DNA of 64,000 nt from Haematococcus lacustris. Lineage: Eukaryota; Chlorophyta; Chlorophyceae; Chlamydomonadales; Haematococcaceae. Positions 53,701 to 64,000 of the stretch are shown here, piece after piece (within the stretch, counting starts at the first letter, position 1; every line of letters begins with the position of its first letter). Both the position numbers and the translations under genes were made by a program. The notes below the pieces were generated by a model that ran no database searches, had not been told where the DNA came from, and worked only from the letters and a program-made list of their open reading frames with translations. Where the stretch lies: positions 3,479,555-3,543,554 of the forward strand of contig JASKMD010000012.1 in assembly GCA_030144725.1 (NCBI GenBank). Direction: 5' to 3'.

Positions 53701-56700
53701 CAGGGCAGGGGGGTTGCAGGCCGGGGGGCTGCGGTGGAGCAGGGAAGGTAGCTGGGCAACAGGGGAGAACATAGTGGCAGGTGCCTTGGCATGGTGCAAA
53801 ATGCAATAGGGGTGAAAGGGAAGTGGGGAGAAGGAGGAGGAGGAGGAGGAGGAGGAGGAGGACGGGCATTGAGGCATGCCACCCGCGTTTTGCTATGCAA
53901 TGACATGGCTGAGCCGTAGGGTGGGGTCTAACCAGTTGGCAACTGCTGGGGTAACTGGGAGGGTGGCTGGCAGTGGGTCCAGCCCATCACCATCAACCTC
54001 TATTCGAACATTGGGGCCGGCTTGCATTTATCTCCTGGCTTGGGTTTCAGTCTGTGGGCTGCCTGTCATTCAGGGTGCTGGGCGTGCTGGAGGTGCGGTT
54101 GGAGGCGCTGCTGGCCTCATTCAAGCCCTCCCCACAACGCTGCCTCACACTCATCACCCAGCTACTGCCGGTCCTGGCCAACCAGGTACTCTCCCCACCC
54201 CACCCCACCCCACCCCACCCCACCCCACCCCACCCCACCCCACCCCACCCCACCCCACCCCATCCCACCCCACCCCACCCCACCCCACCCCACCTGCTGG
54301 TTATACAGGGCGCCAATAGTGCGTGCGCTGCCCATCCCCCCGCATGCAGACCTACTCTCACTTCATCACCAAGATCCACACCAGCACCTCCCGCCTGCAG
54401 CGCACACCCAGCACTGTGGAGGAGTTTGCAGACTACCTGGAGGTGCGTGGCAGGCCACCTGCTGAGCAGTGCCTGAGGCCACACCCAGGCTTGCAGAGGA
54501 GGTGGGGCTGCTGGGGGGTAGCAGGGGGGTAGCAGGGGGGTAGCAGGGGGGTCTGCAGGGGGGTCTGCACGAAGCTGGGCCAGTAAGAGAGGGATGAGCG
54601 CCATGGTGATGTGAAGAGGCTGCAGTGGCTGCCTGCCCACTTCCACTCTGCCTGCCCACTCTCCACACGCCCCTTCACTCCCCCCTCATTGCCCCATCAC
54701 TCCATCACGTCCTTGCCCACCCCCCTGCCACCCCCTTCCTCATCTTTTTGTCCCTGATAACCTTGCCAAGCTTCTCAGCCCCGCAGGTTGGCCCTGACAC
54801 TGACTTCCTCGCCCTGACCCTGACCTTCCTTCCTGACCCTCCTTCCTGACGCTGACGCTGACCCTCCTTCCTGACCCTGACCCTGACCTTCAAGCCGGTT
54901 GCTGGCCCCAACCCTTGCCTTGCAGTTCTGGGCCGAGCTGGATGCCTCCAAGCAGGCCACCGACAAGGAGTACGACCACGTGGTGGCACACTACGACCTC
55001 ATGGTGAGACCCCCACCCTCTGGCCCAGACCTCCAGCACCCCAGTATGCGTCTCCCTTCCTCTGGCACAGTCAAGGTGGAGGGGTGGGGTGGCATCCCCC
55101 AGGAGAGGGGTGGCATGCCCATGTGGCTTGCAGTAGTCAGGTATCAGTTGTGTGGTATCCTGGGGCTGGCAATAGTCAGCTGTCAGTTGTGAGGCTCAGT
55201 TGAGTTGGGGTCAGCTCTCAGCCTGCTCTCGTGAGACCACCTACCCTCTGGCCACTCTGACAGGCGCCCTGCGTCCCTGCCTGACCCCTGCCCCCCGCCC
55301 CCCTCACAGGCTGAGTTTGGCATCAAGGTGCCTGAGCTGCAGCAGGCGGCGTACCAGACCATGGAGAGTGATTACGCCGCGCTGCGGGATGCCATGTGGA
55401 CAGGTGACACAATGCAGCAGAAGGGTGACCCCGCCCCCATCCTCTGTCACCCTTACACACACCCACCCCTCCCTTAGCAGCTGCTGGCTGGCAGCTCGTC
55501 AGAAGCATGGCCGTGCCAGCCCTGCTGGCTGGCAGCTCTGCTGGCTGGCAGCCCTGCTGGCGCTCTGTTGCCCTGCTGCCATGATGGAGAAAGGGGCAGC
55601 AGGGATGCGTGCAGTTGGTGCAGGGGGCTAGCAGGAGAGTGGGGTCGCAGGGCAGCAGGCAGAGTGAGGCAGGGGCAGGGTGGGTGTCTAGCGTGTTTCC
55701 AGGCGTGCTGCGCCTGCTGTCCTGGGTGTGTGCAGCTGAGACGTCCCGTGAGGGGCTGGTTGGCCGGTTTAAGGCTGACCTGGAGGCCCAGGTGGAGGAG
55801 CTGCTGCGGGAGGTGCTGGACATCCGGCTGCTGGCGCAACACGACTCCATCCTGCATGAGCACAGCGACCCCCTGCAGGTGCGGCCCAGCAGGGATGGGC
55901 AGCCTGCCACAGCACCATGCAGCCCTTTCTACCATTCCTTGCTGCTGGCTACTGCTGCTAGTGGCCACGGCTGTTGTCACCGACTACAGCAGCTGCTCCT
56001 GCTGGTTGGGGCGCTGTTGGCGGCGCCTGCGCAGGTGCTTGCCTACACCCAGGAGCTGCTGGACAAGGTGGCCACTCAGCGAGCTGTCAGCCAGCGCATC
56101 AACAAGTACCAGCGGCTGTTCAAACTGGAGGAAACCAAGTCAGTGCGAACCCTGCGCCCCTGCTGCTGCTACTGCCCCTGCTGCTGCCCCTGCCCCTGCT
56201 GCCCCTCCTGCCACTGTCGTGACCACCGCCATGGCCACCACTGCCATTGTCCCCAACGCTGTTTCTGCCGTCACCATTGCTGCTGCTGCTGCCACCACCA
56301 GCTAGTGCAGCTAGTGCCAGTGGCAGCAAGGCATGTTAAAGGTTTTCATGAGTGGCAGCCTCACAGGGGCAGGGGCTTGGGCCATCCCATTCCCCTAAGA
56401 ACCCCTCCCTTCACCCCTTCCATTCACACTCCTCCTTCCCAGGCTGCCTCCCGACCCCTTCCCAGGCTCCCCCCCACACAAAGCTCAAGCACCCCGCTCC
56501 CCCTACCTCCTCCTGCCTCCCCTACCTCCCCTACCTCCTACCCCTAACTCCCCCTACCTCCCCCTACCTACCCCTACCTCCCCCACCTCTTTTCAGGCTG
56601 CAGGAGCTGGACGACTGTGGTGAGGACTGCGCCCTGCGCCACTCGCTGTGGGCCAGCAAGCTGCAGTGGGCGGAGCTCACGCAGACCTGGCTGCACAGCC

Positions 56701-59700
56701 GCTTGGACGCCCTGAACGCGGCGCAGCTGGAGGACACGGTGCAGCGCTACAACAAAGCGGTGTTCAAAATGGAGCGAGGACTCATGCCCAACAAGGTGGG
56801 GTGGCCACATCACAGGTGTAGGGGGTACCAGACTGGGAGAGTCGTGATAGCAGGAGGTGCAAGGGGCGGGAAGGCAAGGGAAGGGGCGGTAAGGCAAGAG
56901 AAGGCAAGGCAAGGAGCGAATAGGGGCGGGAAAAGAAGGGTCGGGCGGCCGGTAGGGGCGGGGCGAGAATGGAAAAGCAACGAAGGGCTACAGGGGGCGG
57001 GGCGGTACGGGGCGGGGTGGGGCGGGGCGGGGCCGGGTAGCGGGGTAGGTGGAATAAGACAGGGTGTTGGGTTGCAGAGTGCAAACACCCTACCTTATGC
57101 TGTACCGCTGGTGTTGCTGCCACAGGTGGTGCCCAAGCTGCGTGACTCGGTGGCTGTGTGGCGGGAGCTGGTGCCCATCGTGGCTGCGCTGCGCAACCCC
57201 CACATGAAGGACCGGCACTGGTACAAGGTGAACGAGGTGCTGGGCACGCTGCTGGAGCGTGGTGAACGCCTGACGCTGCAGTCCCTGGTGGACCTCAAGG
57301 TAAGATAGCCGCCAGCCACCCTGAACACCCACCCACCCACCCAACACCCACCCACCCACCCAACACCCACCCACCCACCCAACACCCACCCACCCACCCA
57401 ACACCCACCCACCCACCCAACACCCACCCACCCACCCAACACCCACCCACCCACCCAACACCCACCCACCCAACACCCACCCACCCACCCAACACCCACC
57501 CACCCACCCAACACCCACCCACCCACCCAACACCCACCCACCCACCCAACACCCACCCACCCACCCAACACCCACCCACCCACCCCACACCCACCCACCC
57601 ACCCAACACCCACCCACCCACCCAACACCCACCCACCCACCCAACACCCACCCACCCACCCAACACCCACCCACTCACCCAACACCCACCCACCCAACAC
57701 CCACCCACCCACCCAACACCCACCCACCCACCCAACACCCACCCACTCACCCAACACCCACCCACCCAACACCCACCCACCCACCCAACACCCACCCACT
57801 CACCCAACACCCACCCACCCAACACCCACCCACCCACCCAACACCCACCCACCCACCCAACACCCACCCACCCACCCAACACCCACCCACCCACCCAACA
57901 CCCACCCACCCACCCAACACCCACCCACCCACCCAACACCCACCCACCCACCCAACACCCACCCACCCACCCAACACCCACCCACCCACCCAACACCCAC
58001 CCACCCACCCAACACCCACCCACCCACCCACCCACCCACCCAACACCCACCCACCCACCCAACACCCACCCACCCAACACCCACCCACTCACCCAACACC
58101 CACCCACCCAACACCCACCCACCCACCCAACACCCACCCACTCACCCAACACCCACCCACCCAACACCCACCCACTCACCCAACACCCACTCACCCAACA
58201 CCCACCCACCCAACACCCACCCACCCACCCAACACCCACCCACCCACCCAACACCCACCCACCCACCCAACACCCACCCACCCACCCAACACCCACCCAC
58301 CCACCCAACACCCACCCACTCACCCAACACCCACCCACCCAACACCCACCCACCCACCCAACACCCACCCACTCACCCAAAACCCACCCACCCACCCACC
58401 CACCCACCCACCCACCCACCCACCCACCCACCCACCCACCCACCCACCTAAGACCCACCCACCCGATCATTTAAGCCTTAAGGTATCATTGCATGTCCGT
58501 GGCTGTATACCACAGCGCTGTGTGAGTGCGGTAGTGGGATGACTGCCTAGTGGACACCAGTGTGGGTGGCTGCTGGCAGGTGGTTGACCACCGTGAAGAG
58601 CTGGCAGTCATTAGCAACGAGGCCACTCAAGAGGCTGCGCTGGAGGCCATGCTCGACAAGGTGAGTGTGGAAGAGTGAGGCGATCGACAAAGCATGAGGG
58701 TGAGAAACTACAACTGTGATGGCGAGCCTGGAGGAGTAGGTTGGCGGTGAGGGTGGCGGTGAGGGGGAGGAAGGTGAGGGGGAGGAGGGGCAGGGGGAGG
58801 AGGAGCTGGGAGGCAGGGAGCCTGCAGTGAGGGTGGTTGCGGCTGGTGTGGTGCAGGTGACGGACAAGTGGCGCCATGTGGAGTTCAGCGTGGTCCACTA
58901 CAAGGACAGCAAGGACACCTACATCCTGGGCGGTGTGGACGAGGTCATGGTGGTGCTGGAGGACTCCATGGTGGCGGTGGGCACCATCAGCGCATCACGC
59001 TTTGTGGCCGGCATCAGGTCAGCAGCCGCGGCCGGGTCAGCAGCAGTACCAGCACCAGCAGCACCAGCCTGGCACCAGCATCCGGGTGAGGGGCCAACAG
59101 CGGGGCTAGTGCTATGCTGGTGGAAGGACAGCCCATACAAGGGAATGTGCCAGCCGCTCTGCTGCCCCTCCCGGTGCCACCAGCACCTGCACCCAGCCCC
59201 GATCTCCTCACCCTGCTGTGCTCGACCCAGCCAGGCAAGGGTCAGCTAGAGGCAGCAGCAGGTGGTCTGTGTCCCAATGGCCAGGCAGGGGTGGGGTGCG
59301 GGTGTGCTGCGCTGCCCTGGCCCAGGCATGAGGTGGAGAAGACTGAGCGCCAGCTGCGGCTGTTCAGTGACACCCTGGATGAGTGGCTGGAGTGCCAGAA
59401 GCAGTGGCTGTACCTGGAGACCATCTTCAGGTGCCCGACCTGCTTTTGAGCTGCAGCAGAGTAGGGGCAGGGGAAGATGCAGCAGCAGAGTACAGTGTGA
59501 AGGGGCAGGGGCAAGGTGGGCATGTAAGGGCGAGGTGGGAATAGGGGGCGTGGTGAGGCTGGTAGGGGAGGGGGCTATGTAGGGCATGTGGAGCAGAGGT
59601 TAGGAGTCATCACACTCAGGGAGCTACAGACAGGGCCAGCAGTGCCCCGAGAGTGGCAGACAGGGCCTTAGGGAGGTGGGTGACAGCTTCACCAGGTCCA

Positions 59701-62700
59701 GCTCAGGTTTCACCAGGTCAAGGTGTGGACTCACGCTGTGTGCGGGCCATGGATGTTAGGGATTGAGACGCCCACTCCCCTTCAGATGCACACATAGGTC
59801 AAGGGGGGCCAGAGGCACTGTCAGGCTGTGTCAGCAGCAGGTGCCTATACCCATCTTCAGCCTCATCCTCCTATGTCACCCGCTGACCTGCAGCACAGTG
59901 TGACACCGTCTGCGTTCCTGCAACACATAGCTTGCCTATGCCTGTGGCGGTGTTGATATGAGTGGTCTGCTGCTGCTGCTGCTGCTGCTGCTGTGCTGCG
60001 TGCTGCTGCTGCTGCTGGCCGCAGTGCCGCTGACATCCAGCGCCAGCTGCCCTCTGAGGCAAAGGCCTTCTCCCAGGTGGACCGCCAGTTCAAGGACATC
60101 ATGCGCCGCACCAAGGACCGCCCCAACGCAATGCTGGTGAGAGCCAGGCAGCCCATAGGCACCCATGCGCCCATGCGGTTGACTGTACAGGCACCACTGG
60201 CGTGACTCACCTCGTGCTGATGCTGGTAGTGGTGCTGGTGCTCGCATGGAGTGCTGGTTGTTTGCTGGGCCCTGCGCATGCAGGCTGCCACAGTAGTGGG
60301 TATGCTGGACGTGTTCCGCAAGTGCAACAACACCCTGGAGCATGTGCAGAAGAACCTGGAGGACTACCTGGAGACCAAGCGGGTGTCCTTCCCACGGTAC
60401 GGCCCCTGCCCTGCCGCCCTCACCCCGCCTCACCAGCCTCCCTCACCTCCCCGCCTACCACACTGCCTGCCTGCTCCACTGCCTGCCTCACCAACCGACT
60501 CACCAGCCGCCCACCTGCTACCTGCCAGCTGCCCACCTGCTCTGGCGCCTGTCTGCCTGCCTGCCTGGCCACACAGCTTCTACTTCCTGTCCAACGACGA
60601 GCTCCTGGAGATCCTGAGCCAGACACGCAACGCCCGGGCCGTGCAGCCACACCTGCAGAAGTGCTTCGATGGCATCCGAGCGTGAGTGCGCGACAGCCTG
60701 CATGCCCGCTTGCATGCCCACCAGCATGCGTGCAGGCCAGCATGCGCTGAGCTTCCCTGGCAGGGTAGCATGCAGGAGGGTGCAAGCTGGCCCCTCTGTG
60801 CACCACCACCTACTGCTTCCACCTCATGACCAGATGTGCTGCCGCCATGGAACAGCAAAAGTTAGGGAGAGGAAGAGAAAAGGGGGGCGGTGGGGTTTAA
60901 GAGGAAGAGGAAAGCCTAGCCATTGCAATGCACGGAACTAAGCAAAGCAGGCGTGAGCTAATGAAACGGCCAAGCAGTTGGTACCCCCCAACCTAGTTAT
61001 TGAGTCATGTGTCTCCTGCTGTCGTGTGCAGCCTAGACTTTGGTCAGGACCCAAAGTCCATTGACATCCATGCGATGCTGTCAGTGGAGGGAGAGCGGGT
61101 GCCCCTTGGCAAGAACCTCAAGGTGGGCTGGGCCTTGCACCCTCTCCCCAGGGCTACCTCTCACCAGGGCCTGACACAGTCAGCCACTGCAGCAGCCACA
61201 GCCTCAGCAAGTGCCAGCTGCTACACAAGCTCCCCACCACGGACCTATGCAGACCTAAGCAAAGGCACCTGCCACGAGAGCAGTGTGCGTGCAAGCCTGC
61301 CTCTGCAGCCGCTGCCTTGGCCTGCTTGCACACTGACCAGATGAGTGTGACAAACAGCCGCCGCTAAAGTGCATGGGCCCATGCGCCACCCCGCATGAGC
61401 ATGTGAGCACCATGCATCCCCACCCCCTGCTCCCACATGCGGTGCAGGCCAGGGGCAGCGTGGAGGGCTGGCTGACCAGTGTGGAGGCATCCATGCGTGC
61501 CAGCATCCGCGCCCTGGGCAAGCGTGGCATGCGGGACTATGCCACCAGCCCTCGCACAGAGTGGGTGCTGCAGAACCCTGCCCAGCTGGTCATCGTGGTG
61601 TCGCAGATATACTGGTGCCAGGTGAGCGGCAGGGCAGGGCTACTGGGCTACTGCGTAAGTGCCGTCCACAGGGAAGCTGATACGCAAAGGACAGGACGCC
61701 AGGAAGGGAGAGAGGAAGAAGGTTTTATAGTTTGAAGTATCTGAGAGTTGCTAATGAATGTAGGAGAAAGGGGGTGGGAGTGAAGGAAGTTAGGAAGGAA
61801 GGAGGAGTATAGACAGTGTGGAGCACGCACACCTGGCAGGTGGTGCACCCTGCCCTCTCCATCCCGTTTCTCATCCCATCCCGCTTGCTTCCAGTTGAAC
61901 TTCCCTGCCAGGTAGGGCCGGTCTGTTGTGTGTTTCTCCTTTTGCTCCCTGGGGGTACCTCCTTGCCCCGTCAACCTACTGCCTACCCTCAGCTGCGCTG
62001 CACCACCCCCTGGCTGCACTTTCACTGTCCTGGTGCAGGCTGCGGAGGCCTGCCTGGAGGCCCAGGACCCTGTGGCGTCCCTCAAGGCCTTCTTCAACAC
62101 CAACGTATCAGCGCTGACTGAGCTCAGTGAGTACCTACCTTTGCTGCTGCTACAGCTGCTACAGCACCACCGTCAGGCCACATTTTTGCCTGCCAGCAAC
62201 CCAGCTACCCTATAATACTGGGACTTAAAGGCAGAGTACAAAAACTTGAAAGGTACAAAAAGTACTGTCATGCAAGGGATAGTACGGAATTCTTTTCTGC
62301 TCATTGTTCAGCTAGGCAAGCAGCCTGTACAGCCCACCATGCCCCAGATCAGGGTAATCCACCTTCAGTGGCCCCACCACACTAGACTTCATGCTGATGT
62401 CAGGCACTGCTGCCATGCCCAGCAGTCATACCCAACAGCCACACCCAGCTCAGCAATGTCCCAGCAACACCCATCCCTGTCATGCAGCCGGCCTGGTGCG
62501 TGGGCCGCTGAGCGGGCTGGAGCGCAAGGTGGTGGTCGCCCTTATCACCATCGACGTGCACAGCCGCGACATCGTGCAGCAGCTGGTCAGCGGACGCGTG
62601 ACGTCGGCGTCGGATTTCGGGTGGCAGATGCAGCTGCGCTACGAGTATGAACCCGACACGGACCAGTTGGTGATTCGCCAGGTGAACGCCAGGTGCGCGG

Positions 62701-63822
62701 GCTGGCAGCTTGGCAGCCGCTGAGCAGGTGCTGAGTGCTGGGGCTGGTGACATTGCATCACCACTTCAGCCAGCTCGAGATCACACTCTGGGCACACCCT
62801 TGTCACACATTACCACACCTTGACACACTCACCCTTACGACGGCCAACGCGCTGTACTGCTGACCTGTCAGGCGACAAGTGCAATGCTGGCTTGCTGTTG
62901 CTGGCTGGCAGCTGGTTTGGCTGCAGTGCCTGATGATAGTGCATGCAATGCACAAGTGCAAGTCAAGAGGCCATGCTCCCACCCAGCAGCACAAGCCCCC
63001 TTTTCACCGCCCAGCAGCAGCACCCCGCAGGGATCGAATTCCTCATTGCAGGAGAAGTCAGTACAAGCCAGCATCGGCTGCAGTGTAGATGTGTTGTGAC
63101 TGCTCATCTCATAATGCTGGGTGAAGATGCAAGGAACTATGAATATTGTAGTTTCTCTACCTTTAATGCAGGTTTGATTACGGGTATGAGTACTTAGGGG
63201 CCCAGCCCCGCCTGGTGGTCACGCCCATGACGGACCGCTGCTACATGACCCTGACTGGCGCCATGCACATGAAGCTGGGCGGAGCTCCAGCCGGCCCAGC
63301 GGGAACAGGTGAGACTCAGACTAGCCTACACAGGAAAGCACCCGAGTTTGATCACCCTCTACCCTCATAAGGGTCTTCAGTAGAGGTGGGTCAACTGCCA
63401 GACACAGGCGGCCCACAAATCCTACGCAGCCTGAGTAGCAATTGCTGGTCAGCATGTCCAAGCTGAGAGCACTGGCAACTAAGGAAGGCATAGAGCAATG
63501 CGGGGGTATGAGTTGCATCGCTGGCAACAAAGCAGGTGGTGAGCTATGTCACCCCCCGTGGCAGAGTGTCTCAACTAAAGTGCTTGTCTCTGTATCCTGC
63601 CTGCTGCCCTGCTACCTGCCTTGCCTGCGGTCTTGCCTAACCCCACTCCCCCTGAGCAGCGTCCTGAACATGGTACAAGCTATGCCTGCTGCTGCCATTG
63701 TTGCTGGTTGTTGACCCACTCACCCTGCAGGCAAGACTGAGACCACCAAGGACCTGGGCAAAGCGCTGGGTGTGCAGTGCGTTGTGTTCAACTGCGGGGA
63801 GAACTTGGACTATAAGTTCATG
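47772..63822 (+). CDS. axonemal (inner-arm type) dynein heavy chain, N-terminal half, partial
   Basis: 32 exons join in phase, about 1,522 residues: 47772-47883, 48196-48424, 48645-48822, 49193-49306, 49514-49678, 49923-50189, 50365-50525, 50638-50812, 51299-51550, 52078-52218, 52930-53093, 53528-53674, 54074-54185, 54350-54442, 54926-55003, 55310-55403, 55736-55878, 56035-56138, 56597-56795, 57126-57299, 58580-58660, 58857-59017, 59326-59430, 60025-60136, 60284-60396, 60577-60681, 61032-61122, 61448-61621, 62039-62126, 62488-62692, 63172-63308, 63731-63822. Tail motif [13 protein letters not shown] resembles DNAH3/7/12-type inner-arm chains. The linker includes [19 protein letters not shown] and [19 protein letters not shown]1 begins with [20 protein letters not shown], and its P-loop [13 protein letters not shown] is split by an intron. 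It powers flagellar bending. AAA2-AAA6 and the microtubule stalk lie beyond the window. The first two exons are the least certain. Confidence 0.92.
50815..50945 (+). repeat. G-rich intronic repeat
   Basis: Variants of gctgcgggtgggaagggcagtggggcag repeat several times in the intron after exon 8 of the dynein gene. Confidence 0.65.
51154..51288 (+). repeat. (CCCCCT)n intronic hexanucleotide tract
   Basis: About twenty copies of cccctc directly upstream of the ctccgcag acceptor of dynein exon 9, forming an extreme polypyrimidine tract. Confidence 0.9.
51845..52040 (+). repeat. degenerate ctgagcctgagt intronic minisatellite
   Basis: Repeated ctgagcctgaatttgagcat / gtctgagtctgagcc units upstream of dynein exon 10. 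The minus strand shows a long Ser/Asp-rich shadow frame that is not a gene. Confidence 0.8.
52310..52460 (+). repeat. dispersed repeat, copy 2, in a dynein intron
   Basis: Matches 3098-3250 (caaggaacaacatgtcggcc ... gcatcctcggtcgcacccttcatgac). In the intron between exons 10 and 11. Confidence 0.7.
53833..53862 (+). repeat. (GGA)n intronic microsatellite
   Basis: About ten ggagga repeats in the intron after dynein exon 12. Confidence 0.8.
54190..54293 (+). repeat. (CCCCA)n intronic pentanucleotide tract
   Basis: About twenty ccccaccccac copies directly after the exon 13 donor of the dynein gene. Confidence 0.9.
57326..58455 (+). repeat. 1.1-kb intronic minisatellite, 15/19-bp units
   Basis: Dozens of units aacacccacccacccaccc (19 bp) mixed with a 15-bp version, with a few ccactcacc variants, ending in pure (ACCC)n. 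It fills most of the intron between dynein exons 20 and 21. The opposite strand is ggg-rich at regular 4-base spacing. Confidence 0.95.
59961..60020 (+). repeat. (CTG)n intronic tract
   Basis: Two ctg runs lie just upstream of the gccgcag acceptor of dynein exon 24. Confidence 0.8.
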
Positions 63823-64000
63823 GTGGGTGCACCTGCCAGCCTGTGCACCACCTGCATCTCCATCACCCCTAGCAGCACCACCTGCGACACCCTGTGCAGC
63901 ACCACCTCCACCGCCACCTAGTGTGGAGGTAAGGGCAGCTAGACCTGCCTCTCTGATCTGCCTCTCTGTGACTCCCTGCCTAGACCTGCCTCCCTGTGAC
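63823..64000 (+). other. dynein intron running off the window
   Basis: Begins at the gtgggt donor after [12 protein letters not shown]. The next coding exon is outside the window. Confidence 0.7.

Noticed and set aside
57090..58470. Long minus-strand frames of repeated [15 protein letters not shown] type
   Set aside because: They are translations of the 15/19-bp intronic minisatellite inside the dynein gene; several frames are open at once.

Overview
The window looks like nuclear DNA of a green alga, most likely a volvocalean chlorophyte such as Haematococcus. This is an inference from GC-rich, intron-dense genes, CAG-coded Gln/Ala/Ser tracts inside exons, pyrimidine-rich minisatellites in introns, an axonemal dynein gene (so a flagellate) and Fanzor and Ty3-type elements of algal character. 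No plasmid, phage or CRISPR signal was seen.

Three cellular genes were rebuilt exon by exon, and every splice phase agrees. (1) 6515-18501 (+) is a roughly 3,022-residue class 3 lipase: ten exons, one GC-AG intron, a complete Ser/Asp/His triad and about 2,000 residues of low-complexity sequence. (2) 23760-28370 (+) is a 13-exon hybrid cluster protein with all twelve iron-cluster ligands. (3) 47772 to past the right edge (+) is an axonemal, inner-arm-type dynein heavy chain; 32 exons run from the N-terminus to the start of AAA1.

The rest is mostly mobile DNA. 1-6500 holds a transposase-like ORF, a repeat carrying shuffled fragments of the neighbouring lipase gene, and a broken Fanzor gene split by a 480-bp hAT-type MITE. 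18.9-23.0 kb holds a sister MITE, Fanzor end fragments, a possible pyruvate kinase relic and a second degenerate Fanzor. 28.7-29.2 kb is a TA-flanked MITE. 29316-43955 is a Ty3-like retrotransposon (E1) on the minus strand, with a second related element (E2, 35314-41292) nested in its protease. Each has a 4-bp target duplication and an unusual split-repeat layout. E2 lacks reverse transcriptase and integrase but keeps a 1,369-codon open frame ending in a methyltransferase-like module. 44.1-47.5 kb is a third, nearly intact, intron-containing Fanzor between roughly 55-bp direct repeats, just upstream of the dynein gene.

The two degenerate Fanzor copies share about 230 bp of conserved non-coding DNA after the stop codon, ending in a 40-bp terminal motif. 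This is the best candidate here for a guide-RNA scaffold. No convincing promoter elements, riboswitches, rRNA or intact tRNA genes were found. Exon limits come from reading splice sites and family motifs, without transcript evidence.
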